Assembly (NCBI GenBank): GCA_012729785.1 | Contig: JAAYCL010000044.1 | Location: forward strand, 58,793 to 122,792 | DNA length: 64,000 nucleotides | Source of the DNA: Chlamydiota bacterium | GTDB taxonomy: Bacteria > Auribacterota > Tritonobacteria > UBA1439 | Direction of reading: 5' to 3' | Shown here: piece after piece, positions 25,154 to 33,525 of the stretch | Layout: each line of letters starts with the position of its first letter | Position numbering within the stretch: position 1 is the first letter of the stretch | Made by a program: the position numbers and the translations under genes | Notes under the pieces: model-generated | The model's input: the letters and a program-made list of their open reading frames with translations, nothing else | Told to the model about the DNA's origin: nothing | Databases searched by the model: none

Positions 25154-25771
25154 CTGTTCTCATCCGCGCTCGTCGCGCTCTTTTTCTTCCTGTGCCTCTC
25201 CGGCATGCTGCGTCACGAGATGTGGAGGGACGAGCTCCAGGCGTGGATGATCGCACGGGACAGCGCGACGCCGGCCGAGCTGCTGCGCAATGCCCGCCAT
25301 GAAAGCCATCCGGCCCTCTGGCACGTTCCCCTCTACGGCGTCTCGCGGGCGACCCGCGATCCGCGGGGGATGCAATTATTGCACCTGTGCATCGCCACGG
25401 GTGCGGTGTGCCTTTTCGTGCGCGCCGCGCCCTTTTCCCGGGTACAGAAAGTCTTGTGCGCCCTCGGCTACTTCCCCCTCTTCGAGTACGGGATCATCAG
25501 TCGGAGCTACTCCCTCGGGATGGCGCTGCTATTCCTCTTCTGCGCGCTCTGCTGCATGCGCGCGGACATCATCTGGATCGCCTGTACGCTGGCCCTCCTG
25601 TGCCAGACGAATCTCATCGGCCTCCTCCTCGCCGTATGCGCCGCGGTGTAGTATGTGCTCGGTCGGGTGCGCGGCGAGCGGCGTTGCGGCGCCTGGATCC
25701 GGGTATCCCCCGCGTTGACGCGCATTTCGCTCCGTCGGGCGCGCGCCATATCCGCCGTTCACACCCCCCCG
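25154..25771 (+). pseudogene. Truncated remnant of a GT-C-like membrane protein
   Basis: The reading frame 25154-25651 encodes a first hydrophobic segment, then EMWRDELQAWMIARDS and further helices. These align with the first ~170 residues of the intact gene at 44.56-46.09 kb (EAWRDEAQGWLIARDS, then GYYVLYEYG against GYFPLFEYG here). A TAG at 25649-25651 interrupts the frame, yet weak similarity continues for ~40 codons (YVLGRVRGERR). The remaining two thirds are missing and the region runs into the convergent gene. The proper start is also lost: a TAG at 25151 lies just before the first helix. I read it as a nonsense- and deletion-killed paralogue. Confidence 0.72.
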
Positions 25772-27975
25772 TAGACCTCCAGTTCCGCGATGGTCCAGGG
25801 GTAGAGGTTGTCCATCCGGGTGAGGGTCATCCGGATGTAGCGCGCCTTCACGGCGGGGAAGGAGATCCGGAAGAGCTTCTCCCCCGGGTCCGCGATCAGC
25901 CGCTGCGTGAAATCCAGGTACGCCCCCCCGTAGTCGACGGGCGTCCATCTCCTGCCATCGTTCGAGATCTCCACGCGGGGGTTCTTGGGGCACTCGTTCG
26001 CGCTCTTGAGGATCATCCCGATCCCGGCGATCTTTTCGCTACGCCCAAGGTCAAGCTGGAAGAAGAGGCCTGCAACCTGGTTGTGCCGCGTCGACCATGC
26101 CGTCTCCTCCCTGCCGTTGATGGCCAGGGAGGCATCCGACGGGTGCGGGTACGCCGTCGCCGTCCATCCGTGGCGGGGAAGGGGGGCGCCCGGGGGGATC
26201 GCGGGGGCGGAAGGGCCCGGGAGGATCTCGTAGAGGCGGTCGCCGCCGGCCTTCACCCTGAGGGCCAGTTCGCCACCGAAGCGGTCGAGGCGGTCGAGCG
26301 TCGCGCGCCAGTCGTAGGCCGCCTCGGGATGGGCGCGAACAAGCTGCCACTGCCACTCCAGGCGCGGGAGTCTCCCCACGTGCAGGACGACGTAGCGGAC
26401 GCCGAGGGAGCGCAGGATGTCGATGGTCTCCCGCGAGGGGAAGCGCTTCATCTGGTCGGCGATGATCTTGTACTCGGGGTAGGCGAACGCCGTCTGGCCG
26501 TTGACGATTCGCCTCCCGTGGAAGGCGGCCCAGTACATCGCGGCGGTATCGAGACCCAACGCCCCCCCGATCTCCTCGGGTTCCCAGGGCATCGGGAGTT
26601 CGATGACGGGAGCGGTGTCGCGTTGCGCCATCAACCATCGGTATACCGCGGGGGGGTCCCGGGGCACGCAATAGAACGGTTCACCCCACGTGGTGGGGGG
26701 GTAGCTGGCATATTCGATGGTCAGAATCGCGAGGAGCCCGGCGCCGAGCACGCCCCGACGGCAGAGACGGGCCGACTGGAGCCGGTCGGCCAGCCACTGC
26801 ACGCCGAAGCCGGCCATGACGCAGACGTAAATAAGCACGACCATCCCCAGCCCCCCGAGCGTCCTCAGCGCCGGGAAAAAACGATAGACGAGCATGGAGG
26901 GCCCGGGGCAGAGCTTCACCCCCGGCGTGAGACATATCCACGGCCCGAGCGAGAGCAGAAAGGCGGCGAGGCAGATGGCGAGCGCGAGCGGGGGCATGTA
27001 CGCGGGGAGGAAACGCGCCGTCTTCCGGGCGGCAAAGAAACCGATGGCGGCGAGGATCCACGCCGCCGCGCCGAAGAAGTTGACCTGCCGGGCGTTCAAC
27101 GAGAATCCCGCGGTAGCCCTGCCGTAGAGGATGTTCCCCGGAGACGGCGAGAGATAACTCGAGATCGCGGGGCATATCTCCTGCACCGTCTCGGCGTCCC
27201 AGGCGACCCGCTCCTCGCCCATCCCCTTCCTGATCGCACGCAGGGGGGCCGTCGCCGCAGCCAGGCAGAGGGCGAGGAGGGCGAGCATGGCGGCGGCCCT
27301 CGCGAGCCCGCCGGGGCCGAGTCGTTTGAGATTGGCGAGGAGGCCGAAGGCGAGCACGGGAAAGAAGGCGAGGCCCAGGTAGAGCCCCCCCACCATGTCG
27401 GAGAGGCACTGGACGAGGTACAGCGCGAGAGAGCCGGCGAGGAGCGTGAAGCCGGGCGCCCCGCCGCGGGAAAGGCGTTCAGAGAATTTGAAGAGGAGAA
27501 GGATGGCGAAGACGACCCAGTAGTTCGTCACGAACGGGGTGTATTGGAAGTTGGCGGTCCTGACCGGACAGAAGCCGAATATGGCCCCCGAGACGATGGC
27601 CGGGAGCTCCCCGCCGGTGAGATGGCGCACAAGGATGTACATCGCGAAAGCGTCGAGGGCGAGGGTGAGGAGATGGAGGATGTTGTAGGAGCCCACCGGG
27701 CTCCGGGTGAGCGCGTAGAGCGGGATGTACGCGAGCCCGACCATGTAGTTGTGAAAGACGGAGGGAAGCGTTTGTCGATGCGGATGGTAAAACGGTGCAT
27801 CGAAGAGGTCCCGGGGATGCCGGAGGACGTTGGCCCTGAAAAACTGGAGCACGGATGCGAACATGAGCGTGTCGAAGTCGTTGTCGAGCGCCGTGTCCAA
27901 ATGGAGCGGCAGCGGCCAGGAGAATCCGACCGCGAGCACGATGAACACGCACAGGATGGCGAATAACCTCATCAT
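25759..27975 (-). CDS. Multispanning membrane protein with C-terminal F5/8 type C (discoidin) domain
   Basis: A 738-residue protein. About eleven hydrophobic helices fill residues ~1-440, with an acidic first loop (DNDFDTLMF) as in GT-C glycosyltransferases. A soluble region follows. The last ~140 residues form a discoidin-like/CBM32 domain: WTATAYPHPSDASLAINGRE, WSTRHNQVAGLFFQLDLG and a closing IAELEVYG motif. Such domains bind carbohydrate or phospholipid, so the protein may act on or be held at an outer glycan. The ATG at 27975 begins MMRLFAILCVF with AAGGGG close upstream; an in-frame ATG 57 bases earlier lacks a ribosome site. Catalytic role is inferred. Confidence 0.75.
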   Translation of the reverse strand: MMRLFAILCVFIVLAVGFSWPLPLHLDTALDNDFDTLMFASVLQFFRANVLRHPRDLFDAPFYHPHRQTLPSVFHNYMVGLAYIPLYALTRSPVGSYNILHLLTLALDAFAMYILVRHLTGGELPAIVSGAIFGFCPVRTANFQYTPFVTNYWVVFAILLLFKFSERLSRGGAPGFTLLAGSLALYLVQCLSDMVGGLYLGLAFFPVLAFGLLANLKRLGPGGLARAAAMLALLALCLAAATAPLRAIRKGMGEERVAWDAETVQEICPAISSYLSPSPGNILYGRATAGFSLNARQVNFFGAAAWILAAIGFFAARKTARFLPAYMPPLALAICLAAFLLSLGPWICLTPGVKLCPGPSMLVYRFFPALRTLGGLGMVVLIYVCVMAGFGVQWLADRLQSARLCRRGVLGAGLLAILTIEYASYPPTTWGEPFYCVPRDPPAVYRWLMAQRDTAPVIELPMPWEPEEIGGALGLDTAAMYWAAFHGRRIVNGQTAFAYPEYKIIADQMKRFPSRETIDILRSLGVRYVVLHVGRLPRLEWQWQLVRAHPEAAYDWRATLDRLDRFGGELALRVKAGGDRLYEILPGPSAPAIPPGAPLPRHGWTATAYPHPSDASLAINGREETAWSTRHNQVAGLFFQLDLGRSEKIAGIGMILKSANECPKNPRVEISNDGRRWTPVDYGGAYLDFTQRLIADPGEKLFRISFPAVKARYIRMTLTRMDNLYPWTIAELEVYGGV

Positions 27976-28150
27976 ATACCCCTTGATGCAGTGCCGGTCC
28001 GCCGCGCGCGGAAACGAGAAAACGACGCGCATCGCCCGCGGGGGAATGGCGCACCTGTTTTCCCGGAATGTCTCTCGCAGATGATGGTGAGGCGCCCCTG
28101 CGGCGGTCTCCGCCCGCAGAAGTTAATCAAGAAACGGAGGGCAAGTCAAT

Positions 28151-28174
28151 CTGCGACAGCGTCTGCGACAGCGT
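28151..28174. repeat. Tandem duplication of a 12-mer
   Basis: CTGCGACAGCGT occurs twice head to tail (28151-28162 and 28163-28174) in the divergent intergenic region. It may be a simple slippage product. Confidence 0.6.
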
Positions 28175-28366
28175 CAATGCGCGGCATGAACACGAAACAC
28201 AACCGCCGCTGCAAAAGCGATATCCGGCGGCCTGCGCAGTCGCCCGCGGATTCAGGATTTGCACTTTCAGCGTGTTTGTTCTTTAGTATACTTGCCCCCG
28301 CGCTGCGTCGCCGTCGGGTGCCCCGCTCGTGTGATACGGCAGCGCTAAATCCGGCTTGGCCCCGGT

Positions 28367-28395
28367 TTGTCTAACTTCTCTGCCGCGAGTATACT
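28367..28395 (+). promoter_or_regulatory. Putative sigma70-type promoter for the long rSAM operon
   Basis: TTGTCT (28367-28372), a 17-base spacer and TATACT (28390-28395); a perfect TATAAT follows immediately at 28395-28400. It lies about 140 bases before the first gene of the operon, leaving a leader that contains a hairpin. Confidence 0.62.
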
Positions 28396-28488
28396 ATAAT
28401 CGTTTTCGCATCCTTGCGTGCACACCGGCGCAGTGGCGTTTTTGTAAACTTTTGCGCGGCGCGCCGGACTGCAAGGAGAAGAAGAAGC

Positions 28489-28510
28489 CCCGCCACCCTC
28501 TGATGGCGGG
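28489..28510 (+). other. Leader hairpin
   Basis: CCCGCCA (28489-28495) pairs with TGGCGGG (28504-28510) around an 8-base loop. It lies in the predicted leader, 24 bases before the ATG used for the first gene. There is no T-run, so it is not a classical terminator; it could affect translation initiation. Confidence 0.4.
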
Positions 28511-28533
28511 CGTTGCATAACACGTTCTTGTCC

Positions 28534-29592
28534 ATGAAGATACGGCATTTATTTCGGGCGGGAAAGGCTGTTCTTGAGGAGCGCCTCCTGGGCAGGCGGC
28601 GGCCGCTGGCGGTCTGGATCGACATCACCAACCGCTGTCCCGCCGGCTGCGCCTACTGCGACATCTCCAAGAGCGGGAAGAAGGACATGCCGCTCGAGGG
28701 GCTCCTGCGCATCATGGACGAACTCGCGGCTATGGGGTGCGTGCGTCTTCACCTCACCGGCGGCGACCCCCTCATCAGGGACGATATCGGAGAGATCATC
28801 GGGCGCGGGAAAGGAATGGGATTCCTCGTGACCCTTTCCGTCCGCGAACACTTCGTCCGGAGGCGGCTCGAGGCCCTGAAGAACGCCGATATGGTGTTCC
28901 TGAGCTTCGAAGGGCTGAAGGATGTCCACGAGGAGCTCAAAGGTAGGGGGAGCTTCCCCCTGCTCCTGGATGCGTTCAAGGCGCTCAGGGAGCGCGGGAT
29001 ACGCACGCTCACCACCACGACGCTCACCAGGCGCAACAGGGAGTTCATCCCGTTCATCCTCGAAACCGCCCGGAACTACGGCTTCGTCACCAACTTCCAG
29101 TGCCTTCACTATCCGCTGGGGGCGGCGGGAGGGGGGGGGTTCCGCCGGGAGCACCCGCTGGCGGAACTGCTCCTCGACGAGGAGGAACACCGCCGCATCG
29201 GGAACGAGCTCATCGCCCTGAAACGCTCCGGTGCGCCGATCGCCGACTCGGAGATGTGTCTCAGGCGCATCTTCATCGACTGGGAGGATCACCGCGCGAT
29301 TTTTCTCCCGCGCCGGCCCCCGGGGCACCCGCCGTGCCGGGCGGGCCGGCTCTTCTGCCAGATCGACGTGGAGGGGATCGTCTACCCGTGCGGATCCACT
29401 TTCGAACGGGCCCGGAAGGAGCTCTACCTGAACGCCCTCGAGGTCGGGATGCGCAAGGCGTTCCGCGCCCTCCCCGAAAGCTCCTGCGCGGCGTGCGTGC
29501 AGGCGTGCCACGTGGAGCTCAACCTGCTCCTGTCGCTGAATCCGGGAACGATCATGCACTGGTGCCGGCAGCTCATCGGAAAGAGGATATGA
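28534..29592 (+). CDS. Radical SAM protein with SPASM-like C-terminus
   Basis: A 352-residue enzyme. The cluster motif is at C35, C39 and C42 (CPAGCAYC) and the SAM-binding LTGGDPL near 76. The C-terminus has LFCQIDVEGIVYPC and CAACVQACHVE, a reduced SPASM-like cysteine set shared with the rSAM genes at 15.0 and 31.0 kb. It is the first gene of the long plus-strand operon. No clear ribosome site is present; in-frame TTGs at 28513 and 28528 are alternative starts. The stop overlaps the next ATG (ATGA). Confidence 0.83.
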   Translation: MKIRHLFRAGKAVLEERLLGRRRPLAVWIDITNRCPAGCAYCDISKSGKKDMPLEGLLRIMDELAAMGCVRLHLTGGDPLIRDDIGEIIGRGKGMGFLVTLSVREHFVRRRLEALKNADMVFLSFEGLKDVHEELKGRGSFPLLLDAFKALRERGIRTLTTTTLTRRNREFIPFILETARNYGFVTNFQCLHYPLGAAGGGGFRREHPLAELLLDEEEHRRIGNELIALKRSGAPIADSEMCLRRIFIDWEDHRAIFLPRRPPGHPPCRAGRLFCQIDVEGIVYPCGSTFERARKELYLNALEVGMRKAFRALPESSCAACVQACHVELNLLLSLNPGTIMHWCRQLIGKRI

Positions 29593-31022
29593 ACGGTTCC
29601 GGGAAGCGGAAAAGGGGGCGGGTGGCGCTCGTCAACCTGCCGCAGGTCGTTCCCGACCTGATGTACACCCCGCGCGTGAGGAAGGCCTACACGGACACGG
29701 CGCAGATACTCCCCAACCTCAGCCTCGCCTACCTCGCGGGGCACCTGGAGAAGTCTGGGTTCGAGGTCTGCTACGTCGAGGCGTTCGCCCTCCGGCTCTC
29801 CGCGGAGGAGATCGTCCGGCGGCTCCGAGAATTCGATCCGATCGCGGTGGGGTATAACCTGATCACGGAGACGTTCCTCGAGTCGCTCGCCTACATCGAG
29901 CGGATCAAGCAGGCGTTTCCCGTCCCGGTCATCGTCGGGGGGATGCACCTCTCCCTCTACCCCCGCGAGACCCTCTCCCACGAATGCATCGACTACGGAA
30001 TCGTCGGCGAGGGGTGGAGAAGTTTCCCCCAACTGCTCCATGCGATCGCCCAGGGAGGGCGGGACGTCGGCGGCATCGACGGTCTGGTACGGAGGGACGA
30101 CGGAGGGGTGACCTGCGTTCCCCCGACCGCCGACAGCGTCCCGCTCGACCGGGTCCCGTTCCCGGCGCGCCACCTGCTGCCCAACGAGGCCTACTCGTGC
30201 GTGATGTCGAAGCGCCACCCTGTGACGGTGATGATCTCCAGCTACGGCTGCCCGTTCAAGTGCGCCTACTGCGACGTGGGCACCATCCGCCACCAGATGC
30301 GCAGCGCCGAGAGCGTTATCGCCGAGATGGAGGAGTGCAGGAAGCGGCACGGGATCCGCGAGATATGGTTCCAGGACGAGACGTTCACGCTCAACCCCGG
30401 GCGCGTCCAGGCCATCTGCGAGGCGATCCGCCGGAAGAAGCTCGACGTCACCTGGTCGGTGCGGACGCGCGCGGATCTCGTCTCGCCTGACATGCTCGCG
30501 TCGATGAAGGCCGCCGGCTGCTTTAAGATGCACTTCGGCGTCGAATCCGCCGACCCCGACGTGCTCTCCCGCCTCGGGCGCTCGATGTCCATCGAGCGGA
30601 TGCGGGAGGCGTTCTCCTGGGCGCGGGAGGCCGGCATCTCCACGCTCGCGTTCTTCATGATAGGAAACCCCGGGGAGGACCGTCCCGCCCTCAAGCGCTC
30701 CATCCGGTTCGCGAAAACGATCCCCTGCGACTTCATCCAGGTGAACAAGTTGACCCCGTGCCCCCCCTCGCGACTGTACAGCCAGGTGGTGAAGGAGACG
30801 GGGAGGGACTTCTGGGCGGAGTACACCCTCGGCAGACGCGGGGCGATCGCGGAGATGGGGAACTACTTTTCCGTCTTCCCCCCTGGCGAGCTCGACCGCC
30901 GGCAGAAACAATTCTTCAGGGCGTTTTACTACCGGCCCTCGTACGTGGCCCGCAGGCTCCTCGCTGTCCGCTCGTGGCACGAGTTCGCGACGCTCGCCAG
31001 GGCGGCTCTCTCGATCCGATAG
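29589..31022 (+). CDS. B12-binding domain radical SAM protein
   Basis: A 477-residue class B radical SAM enzyme. The cobalamin domain (~10-155) has VGGMHLS near 117 and IVGEG near 138. The cluster cysteines are C221, C225 and C228 (CPFKCAYC). The tail contains FYYRPSYVARRL, the motif shared by seven rSAMs of this window. It is coupled to the preceding SPASM gene by an ATGA overlap and followed after six bases by another SPASM rSAM gene. Function within the family is unknown. Confidence 0.88.
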   Translation: MNGSGKRKRGRVALVNLPQVVPDLMYTPRVRKAYTDTAQILPNLSLAYLAGHLEKSGFEVCYVEAFALRLSAEEIVRRLREFDPIAVGYNLITETFLESLAYIERIKQAFPVPVIVGGMHLSLYPRETLSHECIDYGIVGEGWRSFPQLLHAIAQGGRDVGGIDGLVRRDDGGVTCVPPTADSVPLDRVPFPARHLLPNEAYSCVMSKRHPVTVMISSYGCPFKCAYCDVGTIRHQMRSAESVIAEMEECRKRHGIREIWFQDETFTLNPGRVQAICEAIRRKKLDVTWSVRTRADLVSPDMLASMKAAGCFKMHFGVESADPDVLSRLGRSMSIERMREAFSWAREAGISTLAFFMIGNPGEDRPALKRSIRFAKTIPCDFIQVNKLTPCPPSRLYSQVVKETGRDFWAEYTLGRRGAIAEMGNYFSVFPPGELDRRQKQFFRAFYYRPSYVARRLLAVRSWHEFATLARAALSIR

Positions 31023-31028
31023 GCGCCG

Positions 31029-32120
31029 ATGAGGAAAAAGTACTCCCGTGTGCTCATCCGCCGGTTGCGCTCCGGCCGCCCGCTCCGGGCGTTCCGACAG
31101 GCGGTGAACGCCCTCGCCGTGATCGGGTCGGCCTGGAGGGGGAGGACGTTCTGCGCCCCGATCTCGGCCACCCTCGCGCTCACCTACCGCTGCACCCAGC
31201 GCTGTGCGATGTGTAACTTCCCGCAGCGGGTGCGAAGGGGTGCCGAAGAGATCCCCGGAGAGAGGGCGAAGGAGATCATCGGGGAACTGGCCAGGATGGG
31301 GGCGTACGGCGTCTCCTTCTACGGCGGCGAGCCGCTTTTGAGGAGCGACATCGTCGAGCTCGCGGCGGTCGCCCACCGCGCGGGGCTGACCGTGCACATA
31401 CCCACCAACGGGATGCTGCTGACGGACTCCGTTGCGCGCGCGCTCGTCGAAGCCGGCGTCGATCTGATCACCCTCTCGATGGACGGGGCGACGCCGGAGA
31501 TGCACGACCGGCAGCGCGGCGTGCCGGGCGCCTTTGCACGCCTGGGCGAGGCCGTCCGCAACGTCCTCTCCGCCCGGCGCCTGCTCGGCCGGGGCTGCCA
31601 CTGCGCCCTCGCGGCCACGCTCACCGAGGGGAACGTTGATGACGTCGCGGGGATCGTGAATGCCGCCCGCCGGCTCGGGGCGGACACCCTCTCGGTTTTC
31701 GAGGCGCAGGATCTCGGCGGCCTGTCGCAACCGTCCGCGGCGGAACGGGCGGCGTCGCTGCTGCGCGCCAACGAGCGGTTGCGCGAAGAGAAGATGCGTC
31801 TGCCCGACTTCATCGACAACTCCGAGGCGTACCTCGACTACTGCAGGCGGCTCTTCTCGGGGGAGAGGCCCGTTCTCAGGTGTTTCGCCCCGTACACCGA
31901 CATCTTCATCGACGCGTATGAGGACGTCTACGCGTGCAACTATTTCTTCGGGATGGCGCAGCCGGTCGGGAACCTGGGAGGGGGGAGTGTGCGGGAGTTC
32001 TGGCGCTCAACTGCGTATGATTCCGCGCGGAGGGAGCTGAAGGGCTGCGCCGCGTGCAACTACATGTGCCATCGGGAACTGAGCCTCATGTTCAACAGGG
32101 CGTCCCCGTCCGCCGTATGA
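31029..32120 (+). CDS. Radical SAM protein with SPASM-like C-terminus
   Basis: A 363-residue enzyme with the cluster motif at C55, C59 and C62 (CTQRCAMC), FYGGEPLL near 97 and PTNGMLL near 125. The C-terminal cysteines (RCFAPYTDIFID, YACNYFF, CAACNYMCHRE) form a reduced SPASM set. The CHREL ending pairs it with the 28.5 kb gene (CHVEL). A short basic N-terminal helix precedes the core. Together with its neighbours it forms an alternating series of SPASM and B12 radical SAM genes. Confidence 0.84.
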   Translation: MRKKYSRVLIRRLRSGRPLRAFRQAVNALAVIGSAWRGRTFCAPISATLALTYRCTQRCAMCNFPQRVRRGAEEIPGERAKEIIGELARMGAYGVSFYGGEPLLRSDIVELAAVAHRAGLTVHIPTNGMLLTDSVARALVEAGVDLITLSMDGATPEMHDRQRGVPGAFARLGEAVRNVLSARRLLGRGCHCALAATLTEGNVDDVAGIVNAARRLGADTLSVFEAQDLGGLSQPSAAERAASLLRANERLREEKMRLPDFIDNSEAYLDYCRRLFSGERPVLRCFAPYTDIFIDAYEDVYACNYFFGMAQPVGNLGGGSVREFWRSTAYDSARRELKGCAACNYMCHRELSLMFNRASPSAV

Positions 32121-32126
32121 TACAAT
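32118..32126 (+). promoter_or_regulatory. Possible extended -10 element
   Basis: TGATACAAT fits TGnTATAAT with one mismatch and begins in the stop codon of the preceding gene, 26 bases before the next ATG. There is no matching -35 box. It may be an internal operon promoter. Confidence 0.3.
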
Positions 32127-32151
32127 ATCGTGTTCCCGTACAGCCATTCCG

Positions 32152-33525
32152 ATGAAGATCGCGCTCGTTTTCCCGCGGTTGAATTCTAGGTCGGGGGACC
32201 CGCCCCTCGGGCTTGGGTACCTCGCCTCCAACCTGCCCGCAGACCTCGGGGCGCGGGTGACCCTCGTGGACGGGACGTTCCTCAAATCGGCGGAGGAATT
32301 TCACGCCAGGCTCGAAGAGACTCGCCCCGACCTCGCGGGCATCTACTTCGACACGATGAGCTACGAACGCGGGATCGAGGCTGCCAGGCGGGCGAGGGCG
32401 ATGGGGGCGTTCGTGGTGGCCGGGGGCCCGCACGCGACGGTCCTCCCCGAGACACTCGTGGATCATGCGGACATCGTGGTGCTGGGCGAGGGTGAGCGGA
32501 CCTTCGCCGAGGTCGTCCGGGCCTCGGCGTCCCGCGATCTGAAGGGGGTACGGGGCATCTGCTACCGGGAGGGAGGCCGGATCGTCACGAGCGCACCCCG
32601 CGAGCCGGTCGCGGATTTGGACGCCTTGGAGTTCCCGGACCGGCGCCTGTTCGATATGGAGAGGTACACGGCGACCTGGCACTACCTCGACATCCTCGGG
32701 ATGAAGATCAGGGGGACGACGGTCGTCGCCTCCCGGGGCTGCCCCTTCCGGTGCACCTACTGCCAGCCCACGCTGGTGAAGCTGTTCGGCAGCCGGCTGA
32801 GGATGCGGAGCCCGTCGAACATCGTCGCGGAGATCGCGGGGCTGAAGCAAGACCACGGCATCAGGGGGATCTTCTTCCACGACGACACGCTGACGGCGAA
32901 CCGGCGCTGGCTCGAGGAGCTCTGCGACCGCCTCATCGCGGACCGGCTCGATATCCTGTGGGCGTGCAACACGCGGGCCGACATCACCGATGACGCGACG
33001 TTCCGGAAGATGCACGAGGCGGGCGTCCGGTATCTCCACATCGGCGCCGAGTCGGGCAGCCAGCGGATACTCGACGACGTCTACAAAAAGCGGATACGCC
33101 TCGAGAACATCAAGACGACCATCGCCGCGGCGAGGCGGGCGGGGATCAGGGCGGGCTGCTTTTTCATGCTCGGCGCCCCGACGGAGACAAGGGAGGAGCT
33201 CCGCAGGACCATACGATTCGCCTCCTCGCTCGACATAGACGAGGCGACGTTCAACATCGCTACCCCCCTCCCCGGGACATACCTGTTCGACATGGTGACG
33301 GAGCTCGGCTACAAAATCAGCGACAACTACACGGATTTCAACTACTATTCACGCAGGGCGTTCGAGGACCCGAACATAGACACCCGGACGCTGAAGAGAT
33401 TCCAGCGGAAGGCCCTCTTCAGCTTCTACCTGCGGCCCCGGCGCTGGGGGTACATCCTGCGGCATTTCGTGTCGCCCGGGGGCATCCCGAAGCTCGTCAC
33501 CAAGGTCAGGAGATTCTTCCGATGA
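32152..33525 (+). CDS. B12-binding domain radical SAM protein
   Basis: A 457-residue class B radical SAM enzyme. GGPHAT near 91 and LGEGE near 111 mark the cobalamin domain. The cluster cysteines are C197, C201 and C204 (CPFRCTYC). The HDDTL motif near 244 and GAESGS near 302 are standard core motifs. The tail shows FYLRPRRWGYIL, a variant of the shared FYxRPxY motif. No strong ribosome site precedes the ATG. Its stop overlaps the next ATG, the first of three such coupled junctions. Confidence 0.88.
   Translation: MKIALVFPRLNSRSGDPPLGLGYLASNLPADLGARVTLVDGTFLKSAEEFHARLEETRPDLAGIYFDTMSYERGIEAARRARAMGAFVVAGGPHATVLPETLVDHADIVVLGEGERTFAEVVRASASRDLKGVRGICYREGGRIVTSAPREPVADLDALEFPDRRLFDMERYTATWHYLDILGMKIRGTTVVASRGCPFRCTYCQPTLVKLFGSRLRMRSPSNIVAEIAGLKQDHGIRGIFFHDDTLTANRRWLEELCDRLIADRLDILWACNTRADITDDATFRKMHEAGVRYLHIGAESGSQRILDDVYKKRIRLENIKTTIAAARRAGIRAGCFFMLGAPTETREELRRTIRFASSLDIDEATFNIATPLPGTYLFDMVTELGYKISDNYTDFNYYSRRAFEDPNIDTRTLKRFQRKALFSFYLRPRRWGYILRHFVSPGGIPKLVTKVRRFFR

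Larger units (their letters stand above)
27976..28533. other. Divergent intergenic region
   Basis: This stretch has no convincing gene. It holds a tandem 12-bp duplication, a plus-strand promoter, two copies of the palindrome AGTATACT (28285-28292 and 28388-28395), and a short hairpin before the next gene. It separates the discoidin membrane protein (minus) from the long radical SAM operon (plus). Confidence 0.7.

Noticed and set aside
25387-27966. An 859-residue plus-strand frame opposite the discoidin membrane protein
   Set aside because: Charged, low-complexity translation without motifs, a mirror of the membrane protein's hydrophobic codons.
28489-28510. Leader hairpin as a riboswitch or terminator
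   Set aside because: The stem has only seven pairs and no T-run, and there is no recognisable cobalamin or SAM riboswitch core, although B12 regulation would have been attractive here.
29424-31730. A 768-residue minus-strand frame opposite two radical SAM genes
   Set aside because: Antisense to coupled genes with ATGA junctions; no domain visible.
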